NCBI GenBank assembly: GCA_024362935.1
Contig: JANCRA010000030.1
Coordinates: 6,492,096 to 6,556,095, forward strand
Direction: 5' to 3'
Origin: Setophaga petechia
Lineage: Eukaryota > Chordata > Aves > Passeriformes > Parulidae
DNA length: 64,000 nt
The position numbers were made by a program, and so were the translations under genes. Below, in pieces: positions 1-9,557 of the stretch (positions are counted from its first letter, which is position 1; the number at the start of each line of letters is the position of its first letter). Below the pieces are notes generated by a model. That model saw nothing but the letters and a program-made list of their open reading frames with translations. It made no database searches and was not told where the DNA came from.

Positions 1-2143
1 CAGCCCCAGAAGTCTCCTCCCCTGGCAGCCATGGGGCTGTTCATGCCATCAGTAATGCATGAACAATCAAAGGCAGAGGAAAATGCCCTTATCTCAGCTC
101 ATCAAAAATACAAGCAGGCAAGCCACAAAGGGGTCACAAATTAAAAATTAAATGCAGGCAGATCTAAAGTGTATTGACAGACCATCACTTCGAAACCATC
201 CCTGAGAAGCAGCTGGAAACAGGAGACACATAATAAGAATCGAAGGCAGCCAGAAGAAGTAATGAAATAACTTTTATTCCAGAAGTGTATTTAGCAATGA
301 GGAATTAAGCAGGGACAGAGGGATCTGTGGTGGTAAAGCCAGCAGCTCACACCCTCACACAGGCTACACATTTCCTGCAGCTTGGCCAGTGTTCTTTTTT
401 CTCTGTTGTCTCTGACTTCTGTTTTACAGCTAAAATAAAAGGTACTGCTCTTCTCCTGCAACATTTCATTGTGAATATGAGTGCACAGGATACCAAAACT
501 TCCAGCTTTCTGAAATCAGAATCCAGGATTACAAAAAATTGCTCTTCAAAGCTTCATAACACTCTAAGTTAATAAAAAACTACATTAGAACAGCTCTGTA
601 AAGCTATTTCATTACTGCCTGAGTTTACCCTGATAATGACCTAAAGAAGTAATTAAATCTCTGAAGACTTAACTGCCTTACAAGTTTATAAGTTTTCCTA
701 CTTTTACTTTGCTGAAAGTAGCAAATTAATTATTCCTTCTTCAGTGCCAATAATCAGCTGCTAACAGCAAGGGATACAAGCAAACATGAAATATTTTCTC
801 AATTACTAAATCTTCACTTAAAAATTTTTCTGTCCCCCTCATTTTCCAATCATACCAAATTTCTCTCAATGCCAAATTCTGCTGATTTAAAAAAAACAGA
901 TATTTGTATTCTCACCCATTACTGTACGAATATTATTGTGGTATTCATGCAAACATTACTGCAGAATCCTATCTTAAATCTGAATAATATTAGAATGGTT
1001 GGCTCAATGTATAACAAGAATTTGCCTACAAAGTATTTGTGCACTCTCAAAGTCTTCCTGGCTCACATATCATAATAAATAATTTAAAGTGGAACTGTTT
1101 CTTTTAATGCTCTAAATATTTTCAGATTTATTATTCCTGCTTACTCCTGCTGTCTTGCATAAGGGTATTAAAAGCTACAACTCTGACTACACTTACTACT
1201 AATAATTATTGTAACAGAAATTAATCCATCTTTTGTATCTCTTAACAGCTTATAGTATTTCAAACACAACTTTAAGAAAGTTTTTAAATACTTACTCACT
1301 TCATCCTTCTATAAAAACTAATAGGCATGCTCAAAAAAATCAGGATGGGAACAGGCAACCTGAAATATAACAGTGCTGAGAGGCCAGCAATAATTGCAAT
1401 GCCATGTTTACTTACTTAAGGAAATTAGATGAGGAAAGGAGTATTTCTGACCCACAAGCAGATTGGTTCAGAGTACAAAAGGAAACATACCTACCCAAAT
1501 CCTACACATATTCAATATACATGTTTATGAAACAGAATTATGCTGTTGAGAAAGAGGTTTCTTTCTCAAAAAACAATTACATTTTTAAATATAGAAGATT
1601 ACATTAATATTATCTGCCTTTTCTTTTACAGTACTTAAAATTCAATGCCATATATATGATATGAAAACAGGAGGGATGCCAAAGCTGCTAAATACAAAGC
1701 TGCTTTTGAGACCATGGGCAGAAAATGGTAGGGAAAAAGCTTCAAAATTTCTGATGAAGACAACTTCCCTAGAGGACTCTTTCCTAGAAATAGTTTGGAG
1801 GTGACACAAGCTGTTGATTCTCTGTTCTAATATCCCACTGCAGTGTTTGCTGCCAGATGCAAGGACACAACATACTTTTAATTTATATCTACATAAGATG
1901 CTAAATGTGGAAATGCTTGGGAGTTAATATCCCCTTTGAGATCAAGGGCACGCCTTGGTATCACAGAAAACTCTCCTCTTAATTAAAACAACATTTTATC
2001 CTTGAAAGCACATTTAGGTATGCATTATGCTCCTCAATTCCAAAAAAATCCAGCTCTTTTGGCAGCCCCAAACACACCACAGTCAGCTGTATGGCCAATG
2101 CAATGGGAATACAGAACTAAATCACCCAGATGTGCTTTGTTAC
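1..2143 (-). other. MED27: MED27 intron 2 (partial)
   Basis: This is AT-rich sequence following the exon 2 donor, and it continues off the left edge. I found no exon, RNA gene or long repeat. The short open frames in it have no recognisable similarity. Confidence 0.85.
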
Positions 2144-2288
2144 CTTGTTGGACCATTTGTAGGCCTGCAGGAGTTGGCTGTACAGGGGGGTTTTGTCCTG
2201 CACTGGGTCAAGGCTCAGGAGCCCACTGTTGTGCAGGGGGTGGTTCTCTGAGGGCTTCCCAACGAGGTTGCTCAGACGTTCCAGTTCC
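2144..2288 (-). CDS. MED27: MED27 coding exon 2
   Basis: This is the second coding exon of MED27: one base that completes the split glycine codon, then 48 codons. The translation begins ELERLSNLVGKPSENH and ends QAYKWSNK. As far as I can recall the family, it is practically identical to the human protein. The acceptor (CCTCCCAG, AG at 2290-2289) and donor (GTAACA from 2143) are canonical, and the 145-bp length keeps the frame. The protein is expected to continue with the segment beginning LQYHAGL, but I see no such exon between 2143 and the left edge, so exon 3 lies outside. MED27 introns are very long in mammals, so this is not surprising. The plus-strand open frames across this exon are shadows. 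Confidence 0.96.
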
Positions 2289-3542
2289 CTGGGAGGAAGC
2301 AGAAGGGCAATTTTTAGAGTCAGAGCTGGGAATCACAGATGTGCAATCCTCCAGGGACAGCAGCACGCACCAATTCTATTTTAGAAGCTAAATGAGTTTT
2401 AAATATGTCCCAAATCTGATTTAAAACATAATCCTTCTTATTACCCAAACAATTGGAAGCAGTCTGTTGGTTGTTAAGCTCAGTTCTTCTAGGAGAGAAA
2501 AGTACAAGTCAAGAGTCTTTGAAAACAACCTGGGAAGAGTCAGACTATGGCAGGTTCTGCTCACAGCCCTGGGCACCTCCTGAGCAAAGCAGCCCCTCAG
2601 AAACCACAGAATTCTGATTTCAGCACTGCCTGCAATACTAGAAGTAATTTTTTTAGCCACCAAGCAAGCAGATGCTTCATCATTTCATTAGAGAACTCCA
2701 AATTACCATTGTCCTCATATAAATATACACAAGAACTGGTATTAGTCCTAAGCCTGGAGACAATCCTGCAAAGGCTGTGATTACTCTAATCAAGTATCTG
2801 CCTTCCAAGTTCTCAGGGTCTTCTGATTTGCATGAGCAATTTGTATATCTGTAGTGTAAAATACTCAAATGAAGCATAATAAGCACCATTTCCCCATGAA
2901 AAAATCCCTCACTGTGAAATGATCTATCATTGCTTCATATCTCATTTGTCAAACACAACATTTAATCATAACAAAAGTTAAGCAATTTTTCAAACTTGCA
3001 TTAATCAGCTGTAGAAGAAAGCCTGGGCACTTTGCACAGATATAAAAGGCAGTTTTTCAAGTGACATGACTAAAGTGCTTTTCCTTTTGACTGCCCAGTG
3101 CTATACCCAAGTCTGAACTTCAGAAGCTACACTAAATTAAATGCAGCACTCAAAAGGCAGCTTATGAAAACATCTGCAAAGAGAAATCCAAAATATCTCC
3201 ATTTACATTTAAGAAAGGTTACAAAAATAAACTCCCAACAATCAGGGAACTGACAGTTAAAAGACTTCCAGACTTCACTAACACAAAATTCTCCTTTATT
3301 AATCATCATTCCTTGAAGTTTTCATGGCCTACATTCTTTCCAGTCCTCTGGTGCTGTGAACACTTGCAAATCTGCTTAATACTCCTTGACAGAAGAATAC
3401 AATAAAACAAGTGTGACTAGGCATAATAACTGAGGATTTGCTGAACAGAGATACCAGTCAATATTTTCACTACATAAAAGTGCACTGGTAATATTAACTT
3501 CAGCACACCTGGGAGAATTCCCTTGCTCCTTGAATAGGCCAG

Positions 3543-3597
3543 CTCATAGAATACCCTGGGTTGGAAGGGACCCACAATGATGCAAATCCAGCTCCTG
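3543..3597 (-). mobile_element. CR1 LINE 3'-end fragment
   Basis: Short fragment reading catagaataccctgggttgg followed by aagggacc. This is the reverse complement of the conserved CR1 3' end. It lies in MED27 intron 1. Confidence 0.65.
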
Positions 3598-4035
3598 AAT
3601 TGTTATTTATTATTGTCTGGGAATGACATTTTGGGGTTATATCTGATTACTCTTTAGGAGGCCACAGAGCCAGGCAAGAAGGAGAACCAAGGGAACAGCT
3701 GAGCTTCCACAGAGCAAACTGTGAGGCCTCCTCAACTTGAAAACTAAAAACCAAAGGGATAAAACAACTACTTCTATAGCTGGGTACAGCATCATTCATG
3801 AGAAGGATTATCCACCACCCTTCCCAACAGAAGAGAAGTGGGTAACACATTACCATGATCACAGCTAAAAATCAGCAAGGCCTTGTAATTGACAAGAAAG
3901 AAATTCTTGCACACCTGAAGCAGAAGATGCTCTGGGAAGGGGTTGTTAAACCCCTGGACACATCTCCCTGGACAGTGCTGATGGCTCCAGGAGAATCAGC
4001 CAAACCCAGTGGTGGAACCAACACGGACAATCACT

Positions 4036-4125
4036 GAGTCAGTGAGGTTGGAAAACACTTTATGATCGTTAAGTCCAACCATAAACCTCACATTGCCAAG
4101 TTCACCACTAAACCTGGTCCCTAAG
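4036..4125 (-). mobile_element. Diverged CR1 LINE fragment
   Basis: The sequence reads gtgaggttggaaaacacttt, then aagtccaacc, then cactaaacctggtccctaag. All are hallmarks of an antisense CR1 3' region, rather diverged. It lies in MED27 intron 1. Confidence 0.65.
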
Positions 4126-4755
4126 CGTACACGAAGTACTCAGTTCCTGTGGCTGTGTAGGGTTTTCAATTTAAATACACAAAATTGCTGAATGGAACTG
4201 TGTGTCTGCCTTTCTCTTCTGCCCATAACTTTCCTCCAGGTCTTCAGCCTCAGCAGTTTGTCTCTACTTACACAAAACACACCTGCTGGCACTAAGCAAC
4301 TACGCTTACCTGGATAACTTTCCAGCCTCACAAGTTTTGGTAATAAAACGATCATTCTTGAACCCCTTGGATGCTACTGAGTAATCTGCACCTAGAAAGT
4401 GTCTTAATTTTTAATAAAAAACTTCAAATATAGAGATAAATCTCCCTGCAGCCGAACACCTTCACCTTGTCAATGCAACCGCACCGGCAGCTCCTTCGTG
4501 AAAACAAAATGACAACAAAAAGCAGGTAAATATTGACGAGCATACTGAACCCTTTGGAGACTCTGGAGCAGAACACCACGAATGGGTTAACGCGCAGGGT
4601 GCTGGGGGGAAAACAAACAGAATCATTTACGCATTTATTTGCCTAAAACTTTGCCCTGGAGTGAGAACGGCCCCGCCGGGCGCTGAGAGGAGCCAGGACA
4701 CCCCGGGACCCCCTCCCTGCCCACCGGGGGCTGCCCCGCCGGGGCCGCTGCTCAC

Positions 4756-4961
4756 CCCAGGTCGCGGCTGACGGAGTGCAGGCTCTCCTGGAAGGCGGCC
4801 ACGAAGCCCTTCTCGCGGCCCTCCAGGGTCTCCTTGTTGCGCATCCCATCCTTGAGGCAGTCGAAGACCCTGGTGACGCTGGAGCGCAGCGCCTGGATGG
4901 CGGCGATGGCCTGCGAAAACGCCTCCAGGTTCACGCCGGGGCTCAGCGCCCCGTCCGCCAT
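4756..4961 (-). CDS. MED27: MED27 coding exon 1 (Mediator subunit 27, N-terminus)
   Basis: This exon encodes the first 68 residues, plus two bases of the next codon, of Mediator subunit 27. Mediator is the nuclear co-activator complex that relays signals from transcription factors to RNA polymerase II. The translation runs from MADGALSPGVNLEAFSQ through a conserved block containing RVFDCLKDGMRNKETLEGRE to SVSRDL, and I recognise it as close to the human MED27 N-terminus. Residues 4-9 are the only clearly divergent part. The start at 4961 has a strong context (AAG before ATG, G after) and fits the family N-terminus; the open frame extends further upstream but without another ATG. The exon ends at a clear donor (GTGAGC from 4755). 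It ends on GG and exon 2 begins with G, so the split codon is Gly and the frame joins exactly. It lies in a CpG island. The rest of the gene is beyond the left edge. Confidence 0.96.
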
Positions 4962-4965
4962 CTTG
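4954..4965 (-). promoter_or_regulatory. YY1-like motif overlapping the MED27 start codon
   Basis: The minus strand around the start codon reads CCAAGATGGCGGAC, which contains the AAGATGGCGG core bound by YY1. Many TATA-less housekeeping genes carry this element across the initiator ATG. The same bases also give a strong translation-start context. Confidence 0.6.
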
Positions 4966-4999
4966 GCCGGCGCCGCCGGCCCCGCCGCGCCGTCGCGGT

Positions 5000-5018
5000 G
5001 CACGCTGGGAAATGTAGT
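5000..5018 (-). promoter_or_regulatory. ZNF143/THAP11-type promoter motif upstream of MED27
   Basis: On the minus strand the sequence reads ACTACATTTCCCAGCGTGC. It matches the well-known vertebrate promoter element ACTACAATTCCCAGNATGC, bound by ZNF143 (STAF) and THAP11 (Ronin), with only small differences. It lies 39-57 bases upstream of the MED27 start codon, where such elements usually sit in housekeeping promoters. The match is seen directly; binding is inferred. Confidence 0.7.
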
Positions 5019-5102
5019 CCCGGCGTGTGTGGGGGCGGCCGGGTGATAATCGCCTCGAAGAGATTTTTTTTAAGAAACTTTTATCTTTTCCTGGGTCGCT
5101 TA

Positions 5103-5725
5103 TGCGAAAAATGTGTATTTTATGATTGGCTTTTCCCAAATATTAAAATGAATATTATATGTGTTGTGTTAGAAAGTAATGCTGTATTAATTCTCTTAAG
5201 TAGTGTGTTAAACATAGTTTTAGGTTATAACAAAATGTTAAAATAGACACTATGCTATGTAGGATACTTTTTTTTCTAAAGAAAGGACTCACACTGAGAT
5301 AACAGTCACAGGACACCTACATCTTTCAGAAAAAGAGAATTTATTGCTCCATTATCAGGAGAAACGAACTTCTTCCCGCCTCGCTTGGGCAGGATGACAC
5401 CGTTAGGAATATGAGGAAGAAACTGACGATGACCAGACAGAATCCTGTGTTTGAATGGAATTTATGCATCATGTATGAAGTGTATGAATATGCAACAGGT
5501 TATTGCTTTTAAGGGTTAATCCTCTGTTAACGGGTGTCCTTTTTCGGGCTTATGCTGCCCAGAAAAAAGTACCCGGATGTTCGTAACTCTGTTTCTATTG
5601 TCTCGTATTGCCCTAACTCAAATTGTCCAAATTATTATTATTCTAATCGTATTACTATTTTTATAACCATTTAATTACTATTAAATTTTTAAAATTTTAA
5701 AAACCAGTGAGTGGCGTTTTTCACA
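5103..5725 (-). mobile_element. Solo LTR of an endogenous retrovirus, beside MED27
   Basis: On the minus strand the element starts with TGTGAAAAACGCC at 5725 and ends with CATTTTTCGCA at 5103, which gives TG...CA ends and imperfect terminal inverted repeats. It is flanked by a 4-bp duplication, CTTA at 5099-5102 and CTTA at 5726-5729, as expected for ERV1 (gammaretrovirus-like) integration. A polyadenylation signal AATAAA lies on the minus strand at 5345-5340. No gag, pol or env sequence is present, so this is a solo LTR left by recombination. It resembles an LTR I remember as common in zebra finch, but I cannot name the family. Its transcriptional direction is the same as MED27, whose start codon is 141 bp downstream. 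Confidence 0.88.
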
Positions 5726-5729
5726 CTTA

Positions 5730-5980
5730 GGTCAACAATCAAGGAGTCGGCAAGGTTGGAAGAGCCCTGTGAAATCATGGGATTAGCTCAGCAGGATAGA
5801 GCATAATAATGCTCTAATTATAGTATATAATATATAGAACATAATAGTGCTAATAAGGCCAGGATCATTTACTTGATCCTGGAATATCCTGTGAATCAGT
5901 AAATCATCAGTTCTAACCACCCAGTACTACTATACTATAACCCCTAAACCACATTGCCCTGTGCCATGTCCATATGTTTG
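5730..5980 (-). mobile_element. Old CR1 LINE fragment, interrupted by a tRNA-like insertion
   Basis: Sequence on both sides of the inserted element reads as one CR1 3'-region fragment in antisense: aaggttggaagagccctgtg before it, and ttctaaccacccagtac and ccctaaaccacattgccctg after it. Removing 5779-5900 and one copy of the 7-bp duplication restores a continuous CR1-like reading. The left end abuts the solo LTR. Confidence 0.65.
5779..5900 (+). mobile_element. tRNA-Ile-derived SINE or tRNA retrocopy
   Basis: The insert begins GGGATTAGCTCAGCAGG, whose part TAGCTCAGCAGG (5784-5795) is a perfect RNA polymerase III A box. Further on, GTGCTAATAAGGCC (5847-5860) differs by one base from the anticodon arm of tRNA-Ile(AAU). 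A degraded B box (ACTTGATCC) follows near 5871. It is flanked by AAATCAT at 5772-5778 and 5901-5907, a target-site duplication. Between D arm and anticodon arm an internal 38-bp duplication is seen (ATAGAGCATAATAATGCT at 5796, ATAGAACATAATAGTGCT at 5834). The tail is short. Passerines are known to carry a tRNA-Ile-derived SINE (TguSINE1), which is a good candidate, but the usual CR1-like tail is not clear here. Confidence 0.7.
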
Positions 5981-5994
5981 GAATCAAAAAATTA

Positions 5995-6335
5995 CAGAAT
6001 CATAGAATCACAGAATATCCTGAGCTGGAAGGGACCTGAAGATCATCCAGCCCAGCCCCTGGCCCTGCATGGACACTCCAACAACCCCACCATGTCCCCT
6101 GTTATCCAAACATCCTGCAGCTCTGGCAGCCTTGGGGCTGTGCCCATTCCCTGGGGAGTCTGGGCAGTGCCCAGCACTTCTGGGGAAGAACCTTTTCCTA
6201 AATCCAATCTAAACCTCCCCTGACACAGCTCCATATCCTTCAGGTCCTGCCCCTGGTCGCCAGAGAGAAGCAACCAGTGCCTGCACCTCCATTTCCCCTC
6301 TTGTGGAAGCAGCAGACCACAATGAGGTTGTTGTA
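5995..6335 (-). mobile_element. CR1 LINE 3' region, antisense
   Basis: It begins with the CR1 terminal repeat agaatcatagaatcacag and continues with gagctggaagggacctgaag, the typical body text, to ccctggtcgccagagagaag and on to about the agaccacaatgagg segment. It is well preserved compared with its neighbours. A short sense-strand CR1 end follows at about 6568, giving an inverted pair of CR1 ends. Confidence 0.88.
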
Positions 6336-6567
6336 GGGTTTATTCCCTCCCTTGGATGTTCTGTGGATCTGTAGGGTGTTTCCCAGGCACAGAACTAGAA
6401 ATAAAACCATTTGGAATGGGAAGCATTGGCCCCAGTCCTGCTGCAATAACTGCACTGAGCATGATGCAGGCAGGAGCTCTTCCATCCTCCTGATGCTCCT
6501 GGGGAAAAGGGAGATGTGCAGTTTCTGTGTTATAGTTCCTGTCTTAGTGATGGAGCCACCTGGTGCA

Positions 6568-6645
6568 GTGAAAGGGGGTGAAATGAGTTGACCTCTAAGG
6601 TCCCTTCTACCACAAACCAACCTGTGATTCTGTGTTTCTATATTT
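6568..6645 (+). mobile_element. CR1 LINE 3' end, sense
   Basis: Reads gttgacctctaaggtccctt, then tgtgattctgtgtttctat, the sense 3' end of CR1. Only the last part of the element remains. Confidence 0.7.
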
Positions 6646-9540
6646 CAGTTGTGATTACTGCTGAAACAAGTTCCCCGTTATCCAACCTTTGCAAATCACT
6701 GCAAAGTTCAGGAGTACTTTCACAGCACTGAACTGGTTTGATTTTGTAGGAGCTGCTTGTGTTTCCCGTGCCACTGCCAGCTCTTTTCACCCTCAGAATG
6801 CAGCTAAAATAAATAGAGCTAAAGTAAATGAAGCACTGCACAGGCCAATAGTCACTCTACACAGAGTAAACTGCAGCACAGGGATGAGTCCTTTGTTTTC
6901 TCAGCTTCTAAAGTAAATAACAACCCCTTTCATAAAGGTATTAATTAAATTCAGTAAAATCCACACAGATTCTTTGGCCATGGGTGATCTTTCTTTTTCT
7001 GCATGTAAAATGGAAATGAAACAACAAGGAACAGCCGAGGTGTCAGTGGCCAAGTGAAGCGAAGCTTCGCCTTTCACTCAGTGACACTTTCTGTCTGTCA
7101 AGTGATGGATTCTGAAAATTGTATCCAATCAATTAAATGTTCTCAGAACACCATGTGAGGTATTGGAAAGTGAAGCCCTATTACTTAGCATGAAGAATGA
7201 GAAAATGAAAGGGCTGCGGTTCCTCTTGAGCTGAGGGATGCTGTTCTATCTGAGCACTGGGGTAAAGCAAACCTGGAAGCAATATAGGCTGAAGCAATGG
7301 AGTTCAGCCTACACAGCCAGGGAAATACATAGCAGTGTGCTTCAAAGAATCACCAACAGACTGAGCACACTTAGTAAAGTTAATAGGAACAAGGTAGGAA
7401 TAGTTCTCTGTGTTAAAAAATACTGAATCAAAGAAAAGCAGCCAGAGGCAGAAAGGACAGGACTATCTCAGCCATACCAGCAACCTAAACTGTTTATGGA
7501 TCTGTAATGCTAGTTGTTTTAAACATGAAATACCTTTCTTTGGACTAAAATAGATTGACCAAGAAGGTATTGTGTTATAAGGAAATACTTGCAGGCTGAG
7601 AGATCATTCCTGCATGGCATTATTTTTTTTTTCTATACAATACAAAGTTCAGACTCTTGGTGTACGTTGCAGATGTCTGTAACTTATTTTATGTGTTATT
7701 ACTTGGAAATGGATGATTCTTTTCTATTTAATAGTTACTATTTTAAAACATATATTTTTGTATGTCAATACTGCAATTATTTTAATTTCTCCAAGAGCCC
7801 TGTCATTGTGGTGCCCAAATGCAAGGAGTTCTGATTTCACATGCTACCTGGAACAGCAAAGAAGGTTTGACAGTTGTTTTACTATTTTTAAACAAACGAC
7901 AAAACAGTGGCCTAAAAACAAACCCATAAATATATAAGGAACCATTTGGAACTTGCCCCTATAGAACAAAGTGCACCACATAGCTTTGCCTTAGAAACTC
8001 AAAGGAGGGCATTCACAATTTTTTGCTCCAGGGATCTGCTTTTTCTTGCATAAATGAAGAGCCAAGTCCTCCTGAACAGACAACAGGCAATTCAGAGCAC
8101 TCAGAGCTCCACTGGCTCCGTGGGGAGTTAAGGCAGGCGCTGCTTCAACACCTACAGATAATGGCTGAAGGAGAGAGCAGGAGCTCCTTTTCCTCTTGTT
8201 ATTCCTCCTCCTGTTTTGCCACATCTAGAAGGAAAAGGCTGCATGATTTTGTGTGCTCATTTGTAGGGCACTGCCGTGCCGATGTTGCTCGTTTCTTTTA
8301 AGCAAAATTCCTTAACTGGCAGCTTGCCCAAGCCAAGGCAGTATGTTCATTTCATCTTCATTATAGGTGCATTGTAAAGGGGCATTATGGAGAAAAAATA
8401 TGTGGAACCAGGATATCTCCAAGGTACTGATAAAAATCTTCTTGCCTTAAAGTCATTAATAAAACATAAAAGCAAGAATCCAGCTGATGTTCGGAACATC
8501 CAAAAATCTTATTATCTGACAGCTGTTGAGTGGGCTCCTGCAAAATTACCTGGGTGGCTCAATATGGGCAGGCTTCACCTGAGCAAGTAGCAGAACTGGT
8601 ATCTTTTATCCTCTCCACAAGAAGTTCAAGGACCTGGTGATCTCCCACCAAAAAAAATCACATTTAAAGCATAGGGGGTAAATCAACATGGCACAACTCG
8701 GTGTCATGTGGAGAGGTGCTCCCTTAGTGCAGCATCCTGCCCACACTAATTAACCCTGTGTCTCAGCCTGGCTAATTAGCTGTGGCAGACCCCTGTGCTA
8801 ACACAGTGATGCTGATTCTGATTCTCCCCATCAGTGCTGCTCCACGCCGAGCAGAGACTCTACGAGATGGGAGAGGGAAAACTGCTCTGAGCTGCCAGGT
8901 CTGGATCTGTTCTGTGGCTAAAGAGAGAATTTCATTTTGGGTGCTGTCAGTCTCGGATCATACATAAGCTCTGAACTCGCTTGGAGAGAAGGGAGGGGTA
9001 AAAAGTAACAATCCAACCTGGCATCACATGCAGCAAGAGAAGTTCAGCTCCCTTCTCTAGAAGAAGCTTGGCTGGGGGAGTGTGTAATTAAGATGAACAT
9101 TTCACAGCAAAGTATGTTACTCAAATTGCAGCCTCTAAGAACCACGTGGGCTGTAATTAATCAGCAACATCAAAGCAAAGAGATGACTTCAGAATCCTTG
9201 CAGAGGTACTGTAAACAATTTGTCAGGGAAGAAAGTGTCCAATTAGAAATGCATTCTCATTTAAGAGAAATTAATTTTGTTGTCAGGAGAGACAATTAAT
9301 GGCCACTATTGGGTTTCAAAGCAAGTGCAGATAATCTCTCACAAAACGTCCGAATAGGGCTCAATATTTGAAATAACTTATAACATAAGAAATTATCTTT
9401 ATCTTCCTCTGACAGAGATAAATGCTGATATTTATTCTATGGCAAGCTGGACTGATATTCATCACCAGAACCTCTTCATTTCTTTAGACTTCATTGCTAC
9501 ATTCTTGACAGCACTTCAGATAAATATAATAAACTGATTT

Positions 9541-9557
9541 TGTTGTTGTTGTTGTTG
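9541..9557. repeat. (TTG)n microsatellite
   Basis: Short perfect run of TGT/TTG triplets. Confidence 0.9.

Larger units (their letters stand above)
2289..4755 (-). other. MED27: MED27 intron 1
   Basis: This 2.47-kb intron separates MED27 exons 1 and 2. It is AT-rich in its middle and holds two CR1 fragments, listed separately. I see no other coding sequence in it. The last 100 bases next to exon 1 belong to the CpG island. Confidence 0.9.
4640..5060. promoter_or_regulatory. MED27: CpG island and promoter of MED27
   Basis: GC-rich, CpG-dense sequence covers exon 1 and the short stretch upstream of the start codon. It contrasts sharply with the AT-rich flanks. Transcription on the minus strand probably starts between about 4962 and 5060. 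No TATA box is visible, which fits a housekeeping gene. The island stops abruptly near 5060, shortly before the solo LTR at 5103. Confidence 0.8.

Noticed and set aside
4627..5139. A 170-codon minus-strand ORF overlapping MED27 exon 1
   Set aside because: It is an alternative frame of the CpG island. The MED27 frame with family match and correct splice junctions is the real one.
5779..5882. A functional tRNA-Ile gene
   Set aside because: The A box is perfect, but there is a 38-bp duplication in the body, the B box is degraded and the acceptor stem pairs poorly. Flanking duplications mark it as a retroposon.
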